Source: an uncultured Selenomonadales bacterium (GTDB lineage: Bacteria > Bacillota > Negativicutes > Selenomonadales > Selenomonadaceae). From it: a DNA stretch of 36,294 bases. The stretch covers positions 1 to 36,294 of the forward strand of contig CALEPR010000006.1 of NCBI GenBank assembly GCA_937910665.1, given 5' to 3'. Of the stretch, positions 5,521 through 14,653 are shown piece after piece (the first letter of the stretch is position 1; each line of letters begins with the position of its first letter). Below the pieces are notes generated by a model, which searched no databases, was not told where the DNA came from, and was given only the letters and a program-made list of their open reading frames with translations. Position numbers and translations under genes: made by a program.

Positions 5521-8463
5521 ATGGCGATGTTTCATTTCAGACTCAAATCTGACAAAAAGCCCGACGGTACTAAAATTTCTGCTGTCAAGCACGTTGATTA
5601 TATTCGCCATGAAGGTAACTTTGCTGACAACGAACTTTGGCTACAAAATAACAAATTTGTCGGCAATTTCATTTCTTCCGCTCAAATCAAAAATACTCTT
5701 GACGGTCAAAATTTTCTCCTCTACAAAACTGACGACTTTGGCTCTATCAGAAATTCTGAACACGGCATTGAAGTCACTGAAAATTCTTCGCCCACCACTC
5801 TCGCTATCGCTCTCATTCTCGCCAATGAAACCATGAATCATCAGCCACTCATTATTTCAGGCTCAACCGACTTTCAAAAATCTCTCCTCAACGCCGCAAT
5901 TCTTTTCGACCTCGACATTTCTTTTGCCGACAAACTTCTTCAAAATCAATTTTTAAAAACAAAGGAGCAAATTATTTATGACAGAAAAATCTTCTCTAAC
6001 TCAGGCGGAATTGTTGTCTCACATCGACCTCTTCCCAAGTCCTATCCTTCAGCAACTCAGTTTAAAACAATCGACGATGTTACCAAAATTGGACTTCGCT
6101 TGCCTTCACTGTCCCAACTCTCTCTGGTTCATTCAGAATCAGAAGGAACTGACCTGCTTTTGCCGATTGATGAATCTCGTCAGCTGGAACAATTCGCAAA
6201 AAAATCCTATAACCTTGTGCGATGGAACTTTTCTTCAGAACGAAAAAAATTAGCTGTCGATACCGCTAAAACTATTTTACAACGTGTCGAGGAGACTATG
6301 GACTATGTTTTTGCGTCTTCTCACGTCGAGTACATCAATCGCGAAAAAGCATTTGCGCGTCGCGGCGGTTGTATTTTCCATTCTCACAAACTTCCCAAGT
6401 GGGCAAAAAATGACCCTAAGAAATTTTTCAAAGCCGCTGACAAATACGAAAGCAAGGGAAATCGTCGTTACATGGAAATTGAATTTGCCTTGCCAAACGA
6501 ACTAAAAACCGTTGAACAGTACAGACAAATTATTGACGCTTTCATTGATAAACATTTGTCGAATCATTATTTCGCTTATGCCATTCACGATAAAATCGGC
6601 GCAATGTCCAACGGTCAGCATCATCCTCACGTTCACATTATGTTTTCTGAAAGACTGATTGACGATGCTGAAAAAATCAAGGAACGCTCTCCTAAAAATT
6701 TTTTCAAATATCCCGCTCGCAAGAAAAAAGACGGTAGCGAGCTTACCTTTGAGGAAAAATTTAATCGCGGTGCGCCTAAAAATCGCAACTGGGCTGAAAA
6801 ATCTTTTCTCGCCGTTCTCCGTGCTGACTGCGCCCAAATTCAAAATGACGTTCTCGAAAAAAATGGCTTTTCCATTCGCGTTGACCACAGGACTTTGAAG
6901 GCGCAAAAAGAAGAAGCCGTGCGAAAGGGTGACACTTTCCTTGCTCGACTTCTCGACAGAATTCCTGAAGAATATGTCGGTTTAATCTCTTGCCAAGATA
7001 CTGAAAAAATTGAACGCCTTAAAAAATTTCGCTCTCTTCGCCAGCGTCACTTCGATTTACTTTCCAAAATTGACGCGATGACCAAGCAAGCTGATGAACT
7101 CGACATTAAAGATTCCGTTCAAAAATCTTCTATCAACGCTAAAAAAATGCTTACTCAAAATTTCGGTTCTCAACCTCTTCGCGACTTACAAGCAAAAATA
7201 TTTTCTGCCGTCGCTGATGTCAACAAGTGGAAACGTGTCATTATTTCTTATCGCAATGCTGAAGAACAGGCTAAACTGGAATATATGACCCCTTCCGAGC
7301 GCGAGCTTTGGCACACTTACTTTGAATCTCTTGCTCAAAAAAAGCGTCTTGAAGATTTTTTAGCTGATATTAAAACTCCCACAAATTCTCAAAAAGCCTC
7401 TCTCGACGAAATTCAATCTGCCGTCAAGAAAAAAATTTTTGCTCTACTTTCCTCTGTCTCTCTACTCAAAAAATCTGTCGTGAACATCGAAAATAAACTT
7501 GATTCGCCCGACTGCAAGAAAAATATTCAACTTGTCACTCATCAAATTTTACAATCTAACCTTCACACAAGAAAAATGTTAAAACTTGCCAATGACAACC
7601 TTGAACGCTACGTTGATGAACTTCAAAATCTGATTTTTGAGCAATCCAGCGAACACAAAAATATTTTCAAAACTCGCGAAATCTACGACATTATTCGCCG
7701 TCAATTTTTCGGTCTCAAGAAAGAATATGAAAAAAATCTCGACCTAAAATTTGCCCTCCAACTCAAAATTATTTATCCTCAACGGGCTACCGATATGGCG
7801 AAAAATATTTTCGTTCATGGCGATTTCAAAAAATTGCGCTCCGACCTTCTCAAACTCCACAAGGACGAACAAAAATTTATCAAAAATCTCTCCGACTTCA
7901 ACCAACGCAAAAAATTTTTCCTCAACAGAGATTGGTCTGCTGAGGAGCGAAATTTGTTTTTGCAGGAAAAATATTCTCTCACCAAACAACAAACTTTGCT
8001 TGAACTTGAAAAAAATCGCTTCGCCAATTTAAAAATTTCCCTACAAAATCGACAAATTGAATTGGAAAATCTTTGCCAACTTCCTGAATCGAAAAAGAAA
8101 ATTGACCTCATCGCCGCAGGTATACTCCGTAAAAATTTCAAATTTGTTCGCCGTCTTGAAGAAGTCGAATCTACCTGCAAAAATCTTTCCTTGCGGCTCA
8201 CTCACACCAAATTGCAAATGGACACTTTGAAAGAACAACTTGGGCTTGAACATAGGTCTACTTTCTACAAAGTCAATCAAGATAATTTGAGCAACCATTC
8301 TGCTGCTTCTATTATTGCCGACGCTATTTTGCATGAGCCGCAAGCCGTTCAACTTGTCGCCCTTTCTTATGACAAACCTCTCGAAATTGATAAAACTTGG
8401 GAACTTATGTCCGAACTTGACAAAGACGAACTCCGCCAGAAAAAAATTCTTCGCGAATTATAA
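5521..8463 (+). CDS. mobL: MobA/MobL-family (MOBQ) relaxase
   Basis: 980 residues; the ATG at 5521 follows GAGGAGG. Relaxases nick oriT, stay bound to the 5' end through a tyrosine and are carried to the recipient. Residues 1-32 carry the first tyrosine motif (VKHVDYIRHEGNF, Y27). About 240 residues follow that are not part of the RSF1010 MobA core (for example SSPTTLAIALILANETMNHQ). A second motif (SSHVEYINREKAFAR, Y271) is continuous with the catalytic fold: LPKWAKNDPKKFFKAADKYE, MEIEFALP, the HUH metal site HHPHVHIMFSER (367-378) and VDHRTLKAQK. The C-terminal ~500 residues are long coiled coil. The extra module seems familiar from Negativicutes MobL proteins. It is the only plus-strand gene here. 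Family call certain; which tyrosine acts is unknown. Confidence 0.92.
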   Translation: MAMFHFRLKSDKKPDGTKISAVKHVDYIRHEGNFADNELWLQNNKFVGNFISSAQIKNTLDGQNFLLYKTDDFGSIRNSEHGIEVTENSSPTTLAIALILANETMNHQPLIISGSTDFQKSLLNAAILFDLDISFADKLLQNQFLKTKEQIIYDRKIFSNSGGIVVSHRPLPKSYPSATQFKTIDDVTKIGLRLPSLSQLSLVHSESEGTDLLLPIDESRQLEQFAKKSYNLVRWNFSSERKKLAVDTAKTILQRVEETMDYVFASSHVEYINREKAFARRGGCIFHSHKLPKWAKNDPKKFFKAADKYESKGNRRYMEIEFALPNELKTVEQYRQIIDAFIDKHLSNHYFAYAIHDKIGAMSNGQHHPHVHIMFSERLIDDAEKIKERSPKNFFKYPARKKKDGSELTFEEKFNRGAPKNRNWAEKSFLAVLRADCAQIQNDVLEKNGFSIRVDHRTLKAQKEEAVRKGDTFLARLLDRIPEEYVGLISCQDTEKIERLKKFRSLRQRHFDLLSKIDAMTKQADELDIKDSVQKSSINAKKMLTQNFGSQPLRDLQAKIFSAVADVNKWKRVIISYRNAEEQAKLEYMTPSERELWHTYFESLAQKKRLEDFLADIKTPTNSQKASLDEIQSAVKKKIFALLSSVSLLKKSVVNIENKLDSPDCKKNIQLVTHQILQSNLHTRKMLKLANDNLERYVDELQNLIFEQSSEHKNIFKTREIYDIIRRQFFGLKKEYEKNLDLKFALQLKIIYPQRATDMAKNIFVHGDFKKLRSDLLKLHKDEQKFIKNLSDFNQRKKFFLNRDWSAEERNLFLQEKYSLTKQQTLLELEKNRFANLKISLQNRQIELENLCQLPESKKKIDLIAAGILRKNFKFVRRLEEVESTCKNLSLRLTHTKLQMDTLKEQLGLEHRSTFYKVNQDNLSNHSAASIIADAILHEPQAVQLVALSYDKPLEIDKTWELMSELDKDELRQKKILREL

Positions 8464-8483
8464 ATCTGAACATTTCAAAGCAA

Positions 8484-10223
8484 TCACTTCATCAAATGGC
8501 TAATAGGGTATTTCAAAAATTCCTTCTTCCTGCCTCTGGGCAATTTTTCAAGACAGTGCTTATAAGTATGTTTTTCGTGTAAAAGAATTGCACAACCCGT
8601 CAAAATTTCCCAACTATTAACCGAATCGTCTCTTATATTTAAAATAATCTCCGATTCCTCATCACTCAAAGGACGTTTCCTAAATATGGATTGCATCTTA
8701 TTTAAATAACGGACTACATTCGGAGATTGCTTACAGAGCCATGATGACACCTCTATTGCACAATCCAACATTTCAGCACTTTTTCTTTTATCGTATGCCG
8801 ACAATAAATTTAAAATAAAGTAATCAACAGCTGTTCCATAATCCTCAGAGTATTCCACCGACTTGATAGATTCAGCCATCGCAACATAGTCTATATTGTC
8901 GTACTTTAGAAAATCTTCTTTGTTAAACGTCACGAATAAACTCGCAGAAAATCTCTCATTGTCTCCAGCAATAGCCATTTCACATTTTGCATTGTTATTT
9001 TCAAACGGATTGATATAACCGACTTCATTATTGTTTTTCTTGATTCTTAAAATAAAACAACGAATCCTTCCTATTTCAAAACCCCCCATCGCTGGCTCTG
9101 CATTTTTATCCTCAAAGGATTTTTCTTCGATAATTGCGCCGAACAAAAAATCGATTTTTTTGCACATATCATTTGAAAATTCTCTGACAACCAATCGTTT
9201 TTTTATATTAAGTCGTTCAAATAACTGTGCAACTTTTTTATAAAAATTCAACTCCCCTTCCAAAACGGATACCTCATCATTCATTTTGGGATTACTGCCT
9301 ATAGCTAAATTTCCTAATTTCAAAATTTTACCTTCAGCCAGTGCGATGAGGAATTCTAAGTTTTTTATATACTGAGCCACTGTACAATTTTTAGTGACTT
9401 TAACATTAGCCATATTTCCTTTGGAATTCACTTTTATAAAAAGTCCTTTATTAAGTTCAAGTTTTTTCAGAACATTCCCTTTAGCAAAGGTTAATTTAAC
9501 ATCTTGAAAAAATCGTTGGTCGTCCACAGACACATCTACTGGAGCATTTTCTAATTCTATTTCGATAGGCATTATTTTCTCTACTGGAATAAAAACATTA
9601 TCGGGCAAATTTTTGTACACATATTTAGGTGTGCCATCCAAAAAATGCATCGGTGACTTTGCCAATATAGAATAAGACGTTTCACCATCATTTTTTATAA
9701 TATCTATTCCGTTTAAAAACGGTTTACCGAACTGATGATGTTTATGAACCAAGAAGTATCGAAAAATTTCCTCTATTTGCTCTTGTTTTGGTGGAAACGA
9801 CGACAACTGAACACTGCGTGTTTTCTGTTTGTCTTTTAAATTGTTCAAAATTTGGTTAATATCGAATGGCAATAAAACCGAGTAATATATTCTGCATTGC
9901 TCTTTATCTGTCGCACTTATTCCGATTACAAAGTATATGACACCACCGTCATTTAGATAATTCCTAAGGTCATCAACATCTACTGAATATGAAATATTCT
10001 GCTTTCTTAACTCGTTGTTAGATACACTTTTGCCCTTAACTTGCACGGGACATCTACCCACAAAATCAGCCTTTTTATTTCCCGTGCTACCATACACTTC
10101 AACATGACCATCCCAAGATAGCGTCTTATCGTTCTGATTTATATCTGCTTTCAAATGTTCACAAATTGCTATCTTCATGGTCAAGTGTGCAACGGCAATT
10201 TGCTCAATAGAATTGGAGTTCAT
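8484..10223 (-). CDS. DUF4365-type nuclease-like protein
   Basis: 579 residues, with ATG at 10223 after AGAGGT. The N-terminal ~150 residues match the DUF4365 pattern: a helix, then SWDGHVEVYG, then FVGRCPVQVKGKS. The acidic residues plus QVK look like a PD-(D/E)xK restriction-endonuclease-type active site. The remaining ~430 residues are mixed alpha/beta with no motif I recognise; they may form a sensor or partner domain. It has its own extended -10 promoter and lies between two terminated units, convergent with the relaxase. This isolated position, typical of cargo, suggests an added defence or anti-mobile-element gene; that role is inference. No membrane segment. Confidence 0.6.
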   Translation of the reverse strand: MNSNSIEQIAVAHLTMKIAICEHLKADINQNDKTLSWDGHVEVYGSTGNKKADFVGRCPVQVKGKSVSNNELRKQNISYSVDVDDLRNYLNDGGVIYFVIGISATDKEQCRIYYSVLLPFDINQILNNLKDKQKTRSVQLSSFPPKQEQIEEIFRYFLVHKHHQFGKPFLNGIDIIKNDGETSYSILAKSPMHFLDGTPKYVYKNLPDNVFIPVEKIMPIEIELENAPVDVSVDDQRFFQDVKLTFAKGNVLKKLELNKGLFIKVNSKGNMANVKVTKNCTVAQYIKNLEFLIALAEGKILKLGNLAIGSNPKMNDEVSVLEGELNFYKKVAQLFERLNIKKRLVVREFSNDMCKKIDFLFGAIIEEKSFEDKNAEPAMGGFEIGRIRCFILRIKKNNNEVGYINPFENNNAKCEMAIAGDNERFSASLFVTFNKEDFLKYDNIDYVAMAESIKSVEYSEDYGTAVDYFILNLLSAYDKRKSAEMLDCAIEVSSWLCKQSPNVVRYLNKMQSIFRKRPLSDEESEIILNIRDDSVNSWEILTGCAILLHEKHTYKHCLEKLPRGRKKEFLKYPISHLMK

Positions 10224-10266
10224 ATCAGTACCTCTAAAAAAATAACTTCAATAAGCCTTTTTGTGT

Positions 10267-10275
10267 ATTATATCA
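10267..10275 (-). promoter_or_regulatory. Extended -10 promoter of the DUF4365 gene
   Basis: On the minus strand TGATATAAT (perfect -10 TATAAT with the TG extension) lies about 45 bp before the ATG and just downstream of the terminator of the preceding operon. No good -35 is seen, as is usual for extended -10 promoters. Confidence 0.65.
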
Positions 10276-10297
10276 CAGCCCAGCATAACAATGCACA

Positions 10298-10327
10298 TAA
10301 AAAAACCGCCAACTTTCGTCAACGGTT
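10298..10327 (-). terminator. Rho-independent terminator ending T4SS operon 3
   Basis: A 10-bp stem (AACCGTTGAC / GTTGGCGGTT with G-T pairs), a GAAA tetraloop and a run of T on the minus strand follow the stop of the TnpV-like gene at 10345. Confidence 0.85.
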
Positions 10328-10344
10328 TTGATTGATATCTGCTT

Positions 10345-10632
10345 TTATTTGCAAATTTCTTCTGCCAATTTCGCTTTTACTTCTTCTTGAATTTTTTCCA
10401 ATTCCAAAATCCATTCAAGTGAATCTTCCTGATAGAGTTCATCATTTATGCCACGTTCTGCCGACAATTCCCTTGCCATCTTTTCTGCGCGACTGGAATA
10501 TGCTGTCTGATAGCCTTTCAAATAATTTTCCAATTCGCCTTTCTCAATCAGCGAATTATACAGCTCAGGCTTATGCATTTTCAAAAATTCTTCTCGCATT
10601 TGTCCCCAGACTCCACAAAATTTTTCTTCCAA
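10345..10632 (-). CDS. TnpV-like protein
   Basis: 95 residues. The start is probably the TTG at 10632, since GGAGGTGAGG sits 7 nt upstream; a longer frame to 10668 overlaps the previous gene. The core (GQMREEFLKMHKPELYNSLI, then GELENYLKGYQ) follows the TnpV pattern G-x-MR-x-x-x-LK-x-H-x-P-x-LY-x-x-L. TnpV proteins are small transposon- and ICE-associated proteins of unknown activity. It is the last gene of the long T4SS operon 3; its ribosome binding site contains the stop codon of the LPD1 gene, which implies coupled translation. Confidence 0.6.
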   Translation of the reverse strand: MEEKFCGVWGQMREEFLKMHKPELYNSLIEKGELENYLKGYQTAYSSRAEKMARELSAERGINDELYQEDSLEWILELEKIQEEVKAKLAEEICK

Positions 10633-10636
10633 TTCC

Positions 10637-13255
10637 TCACCTCCCACACGACCTAACTTCTTGCACAATTTCTCTGCCGTAATTTTTATTTTTCTGTCCG
10701 AGCGGACTCAAGTCCTCTATCACTTGCCGCACCGATTCTTCGGAATATTTTTTCGTCAACTCCGCCGCAACTTCCATGTCAAATTTTTTCTGTTTCTTCG
10801 GCGAATATTTGTAAGGTGAATCTGCTTGCAAAATTTTATAGCCTGTCAACTTTTTTGCAACCTTACCTCCCTGCATACTGCAAATATTTTCATCTATTCG
10901 CGACACAAAATTTTTGAATTGCTTATTCGTCAAAACTACTTCAGGAAATTTTTCTTGCACTTCCTTTGCTTTGAAAAATTTCTTAACACTATCCAGTAAT
11001 TTCTTCGTGAACTCTGCCAATCTATCAGCCAAACTTTGATTTTTTTCAGCAATTCTTTCTACAATCCTGCGTCCTGTTTTCATATCTGCAAATGCATCGG
11101 CGAGCATTTCTTCTACAACTTTTGATTCGCTCATTGTCGGCTGCTTAATTGACTTGCGATAATCAGAAATTTGCTGACTTGTAAAAATTTCTGCTTTCTC
11201 AACGTGTTTCAAAATATCTTCATATAACTCAGGCTCGTGCTTTTTCATTATGTGAAATGCTTCGTGCCAAAACGTCCAATCAAGCGATGTCTCTGCATTT
11301 CCATTCAAGTACATTACATCTCTGTCCGCGTCGTATCTGCCATGTAATTCAGCCACACCTTCAAAATATTTCACTTCAATTCCAAAAACTTCCTCACTCA
11401 TTTTTTTCAGTGCCACTTGCTCCGCCGTCAATTCTCTATCAAAAAGCAGTTTTGATTCATTCACCATTTCGCGAATATTTTCTGTCCTTGCTGAATAAAT
11501 TTCGCAATTTTTATCATGCATTTTGTACCTCAGCGAATCAAACAAATACTCATACGCCGCCTTGAAGTCCTCAGTTTCTGCCGCCGTCGGATACGGATAT
11601 GTATTTTGCATCTGAAAACCGCTATCCGTCGCTTGCCCCCACGATTCTTCACTTCGATAATTTACCAGATAATCGTTGCGAATCCCGCCCTCTTCCAACT
11701 TTGATTTCAAATAAACTTCAAATGAACGCGCCGCCATTTCCTCTGGCAATGTCCAATAATCCTGATTCCTGCGCTTGTCCAAATTTTTACAGCGATTCAT
11801 CAATTCACTCTCATTGATGATTTTCTGAACCAGCTTGAATCCTTCCATAACTTCCGCACTCACATTTTGCGAACTTCCTTCACTATGCGTCAACATCGAC
11901 GTTACAATATTTTTTTCTTTCCTTCCAAAATAGTTGTCCAAGCTGTGAAACCATTCGTGTCCGAGACTTCCTGCTCCATTTTTCTTCGTCAAGTTGATGA
12001 CAACCTTCATCGGCTCATAATGTGCCAATGGTGCATTTTTTCCGCCGCGTCCTCTTGCACCAAACGCCAAGCCAAGCGAACCATTCAGCGACAACGCTCG
12101 CGGTGGCAATTTCAAAACCTCTGCCATGTCCATCAATGCGTCGTATGCCTTGTTCAAATTTTCTTGCCGATTTTTATTTTCCACCCACTCTCCAAACTCA
12201 ACTCCTCGAAAGCCAAATGTTTCTTGAAATTTTTCCGGCGTGACATCTCCCGACCTCTTCAACTTGCCTGTTCGCGGATTATTTTCTGATTCGCGCTCAT
12301 AGGGTATATCACGATATTTTTGCAATTTTTCTTCCAATTCTTCCAAGTGCGAGTTCAGATAAGCATGAGCCTCCTCAGATTTTTCAAACGGCGACTGTAT
12401 CTCAACATATTCTTTGCCGACCTTGCAACCTATAAAATAATAATTTTTGTACTTCCAACTATATACCTTGAACGGATTTTTCTTTTCACGCGGATATTTT
12501 TCCTCGTGCCTGTCCTGATTTTTATATCTCTCAACTACATCAGATTTTGAATAGCCGTAACACAAAATTCTATACCTGTCCGCGCCGTGCATTTCGATTA
12601 GCTCTGTTGTAAATTCATCGTCCTCTCTGTAATGATAATGCTCATTGAACGCCAATGCTGAACAATCCTGCTCGTGTCCCATTATTTTATATATCAGCAT
12701 TTTATCTTCGATTTTTTCGGCGAAACTGCGACTGTTTGAAATCGTTTCACTGTATTTTGATTCGTGCTTTTTGAATTTTTCCAATTCCTCAGCAAATTCT
12801 TCCTCCGTCCAATTGTCCTCAAGAACACTGATTGACATATCGCGAAAAATTGCCGCCTGTTCCGTCCACTCTCTCATATCCCACGAATATTTTTTTCTCG
12901 GTTTCATCGGAATTACGTCGCGCAACGCTCTCACTGCGTCTACTTTCCAACGCTCAATTCCATTTTCCAAAAGTTTTTTGTAATTTGGCGCAGGAAACGA
13001 CTTCGACAACGGAACTTTTTCTATTTCCGTTTCTTTCGCGACCTTCATCAAATCGAAATACGCCGCATACAAATCTTTTCGCGCTCCTCCGATTTTTTCC
13101 CCGAAGTCCTCTATCTTTTTCGACTTTTTCACAGGCTCATCGTCTTGAATTTTTTCAATCGCTTGTTTGACCGCTCCGACTATTATATTTTCCTCGTCAA
13201 CATCTAAAAAATCCTCGAACAAATCATACTCGACAGAATTTTTTTCTTTGCTCAT
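10637..13255 (-). CDS. LPD1-domain large polyvalent protein with two zinc-metallopeptidase motifs
   Basis: 872 residues from the ATG at 13255 (GGAG 8 nt upstream). Residues ~340-445 match the LPD1 domain: FGFRGVEFGEWVENKNRQ, YDALMDMAEVL, SLNGSLGLAFGARGRGG, AHYEP, VINLTKKNGAGSLGHEWFH. HEWFH (433-437) is a zincin HExxH, with PEEMAARSFE (~505-513) as probable third-ligand helix. A second zincin carries HEAFH (664-668) and VVEEMLADAFAD. Large polyvalent proteins of mobile elements are thought to be co-transferred or injected and to protect or process factors in the recipient. Two intact-looking zincin sites in one chain are notable. It is co-transcribed with T4SS genes but lacks a signal peptide, so a cytoplasmic or translocated role is likely. 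Confidence 0.75.
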   Translation of the reverse strand: MSKEKNSVEYDLFEDFLDVDEENIIVGAVKQAIEKIQDDEPVKKSKKIEDFGEKIGGARKDLYAAYFDLMKVAKETEIEKVPLSKSFPAPNYKKLLENGIERWKVDAVRALRDVIPMKPRKKYSWDMREWTEQAAIFRDMSISVLEDNWTEEEFAEELEKFKKHESKYSETISNSRSFAEKIEDKMLIYKIMGHEQDCSALAFNEHYHYREDDEFTTELIEMHGADRYRILCYGYSKSDVVERYKNQDRHEEKYPREKKNPFKVYSWKYKNYYFIGCKVGKEYVEIQSPFEKSEEAHAYLNSHLEELEEKLQKYRDIPYERESENNPRTGKLKRSGDVTPEKFQETFGFRGVEFGEWVENKNRQENLNKAYDALMDMAEVLKLPPRALSLNGSLGLAFGARGRGGKNAPLAHYEPMKVVINLTKKNGAGSLGHEWFHSLDNYFGRKEKNIVTSMLTHSEGSSQNVSAEVMEGFKLVQKIINESELMNRCKNLDKRRNQDYWTLPEEMAARSFEVYLKSKLEEGGIRNDYLVNYRSEESWGQATDSGFQMQNTYPYPTAAETEDFKAAYEYLFDSLRYKMHDKNCEIYSARTENIREMVNESKLLFDRELTAEQVALKKMSEEVFGIEVKYFEGVAELHGRYDADRDVMYLNGNAETSLDWTFWHEAFHIMKKHEPELYEDILKHVEKAEIFTSQQISDYRKSIKQPTMSESKVVEEMLADAFADMKTGRRIVERIAEKNQSLADRLAEFTKKLLDSVKKFFKAKEVQEKFPEVVLTNKQFKNFVSRIDENICSMQGGKVAKKLTGYKILQADSPYKYSPKKQKKFDMEVAAELTKKYSEESVRQVIEDLSPLGQKNKNYGREIVQEVRSCGR

Positions 13256-13274
13256 CAACATCACTCCAAAAAAT

Positions 13275-13715
13275 TTATCTTCCGAAATTCAAGGTCAGTT
13301 CCTTGTCCTGAACTTTTTCTGACCCCATTACTGCTTTTATATAATTCGCGTCCCTACAACGATGTGTGCCATAAATTTTTAAAACTTCCTTCACCGTTTC
13401 GGACGACAAACCGCCTTTAAATCCTCGCCGTGCAATATCTAAATCTGTTTCCAACAGCACAGTTTTTTCCTTCCCCTCGCTGTTTTTCGCTCGATATTTT
13501 TCATCGTCAAATTTTTCTATGAACGACTGATAATCAAAAATTTTGCCGTCCTGATAACCTATATTGTCACCGTGCCGCACAACTACTTTGAACGTCGCGT
13601 TATCTCCAATCTGCTCAGTGCGTTCATAGTATCTGATACTGAATCCGCCCTGCGTATCGTTAAATAATTCGTCCATCTCGTCCAACGTCGCATTTACTAT
13701 TACCCTTGATGTCAT
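13275..13715 (-). CDS. Uncharacterised 146-residue protein
   Basis: The ATG at 13715 is preferred (GGTGG/GGAAG upstream); a GTG at 13730 is possible. The product begins MTSRVIVNATLDEMDELF and looks alpha/beta, soluble and without signal peptide. Near the middle is VVVRHGDNIGYQDGKIF, and near the C-terminus IYGTHRCRDANYIKAVMG. I do not recognise a family. It lies between the radical SAM gene and the LPD1 gene with short gaps (19 bp on each side), so it is in operon 3 and may act with either product. Confidence 0.6.
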   Translation of the reverse strand: MTSRVIVNATLDEMDELFNDTQGGFSIRYYERTEQIGDNATFKVVVRHGDNIGYQDGKIFDYQSFIEKFDDEKYRAKNSEGKEKTVLLETDLDIARRGFKGGLSSETVKEVLKIYGTHRCRDANYIKAVMGSEKVQDKELTLNFGR

Positions 13716-13734
13716 TTCTTCCACCACCAAAAAA

Positions 13735-14646
13735 TTATCCTATTCGCGTGTCGTAATCCTCAAAATTTTTCACTACGCTAAAAATTCGCTTATTATTCAC
13801 CCAGCGTTGCATTTTTGTAATTTCTTTCGGCGCATTGATTTTATCAAAAACCATTACATACGGATCGAAGCCGTTATCTCTCAACCAATAAATTCTCCGT
13901 AAATCTTCTTCGCGATTGCTCCAGTAATTTACCAGAACATACACATTCAACTTGCGCCTGTCTTTAATTCGTGACTTCTCTCGGAAATTTTTTAGTGCCG
14001 ACATTATCGAATCGTCGCGTGGATTATCCCATGCAAAGTGTAAATTTTTTATCTTCAACTCATTTATCAACTCAATATTTTTCGCTGTCAAAAGTCTTGC
14101 GTCCAAGCCTTGAGTTATGTCTATATATGCACCAGTTTCCGCCAACTGTTTTAAAAGTTCCAAATGTTCCGTACATGCCAACAAGTTCGGGTCTATCAAT
14201 TTTATATTTTCCTGCCCTGCCCACCACTCCGAAACGTCCGCCACCTTGTAACTCTTGCGCCCTTCTTTCCGACCGACCACACAAAAACTGCAACCTCGTG
14301 GACATCCTCGCGTCAAAAATCCATACGCTGTGTCTGTTATCCCATACAAGTAATAATCAGGCATTATGTGTTCAATTTCTGGCGGCAATATTTCTCTGTA
14401 CCTTGTTCCTGTGCCGCCCAAATGCACCCCGCGACTTTCCAACTTCTGCAAAATTTCTTCCTGTCCGCTGAAAACGCACGCTCCATAAATTTTGTCGTAT
14501 TTGAAAATTAAATTTTCCTCCTGCAATGCTTTTTCCGCTCTTATCAAAATCACTTCGTCACCACGATTTTTGTGCCACGCCGATAATTTCATTAAAACCA
14601 AGTTCGGAAAGTTGTGACTGTCCACATCTACCAATGCTATTTTCAT
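13735..14646 (-). CDS. Radical SAM protein with B12-binding-like N-terminal domain
   Basis: 303 residues; the ATG at 14646 follows GTGAGG and is 7 bp after the previous stop. Residues 1-~100 form a Rossmann-like domain starting MKIALVDVDSHNFPNLVLMK, similar to cobalamin-binding-type N-domains, though I see no DxHxxG cobalamin motif. Residues 110-125 carry the iron-sulfur motif CPRGCSFC (C115, C119, C122). A TIM-barrel pattern follows (DITQGLDARLL, LHFAWDNP, NVYVLVNYW). Radical SAM enzymes start radical chemistry from S-adenosylmethionine. Relatives occur as passenger genes in Firmicute conjugative elements and phages; their substrate is not known to me. Co-transcription with T4SS genes is the odd feature here. 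Confidence 0.8.
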   Translation of the reverse strand: MKIALVDVDSHNFPNLVLMKLSAWHKNRGDEVILIRAEKALQEENLIFKYDKIYGACVFSGQEEILQKLESRGVHLGGTGTRYREILPPEIEHIMPDYYLYGITDTAYGFLTRGCPRGCSFCVVGRKEGRKSYKVADVSEWWAGQENIKLIDPNLLACTEHLELLKQLAETGAYIDITQGLDARLLTAKNIELINELKIKNLHFAWDNPRDDSIMSALKNFREKSRIKDRRKLNVYVLVNYWSNREEDLRRIYWLRDNGFDPYVMVFDKINAPKEITKMQRWVNNKRIFSVVKNFEDYDTRIG

Positions 14647-14653
14647 CTCGACC

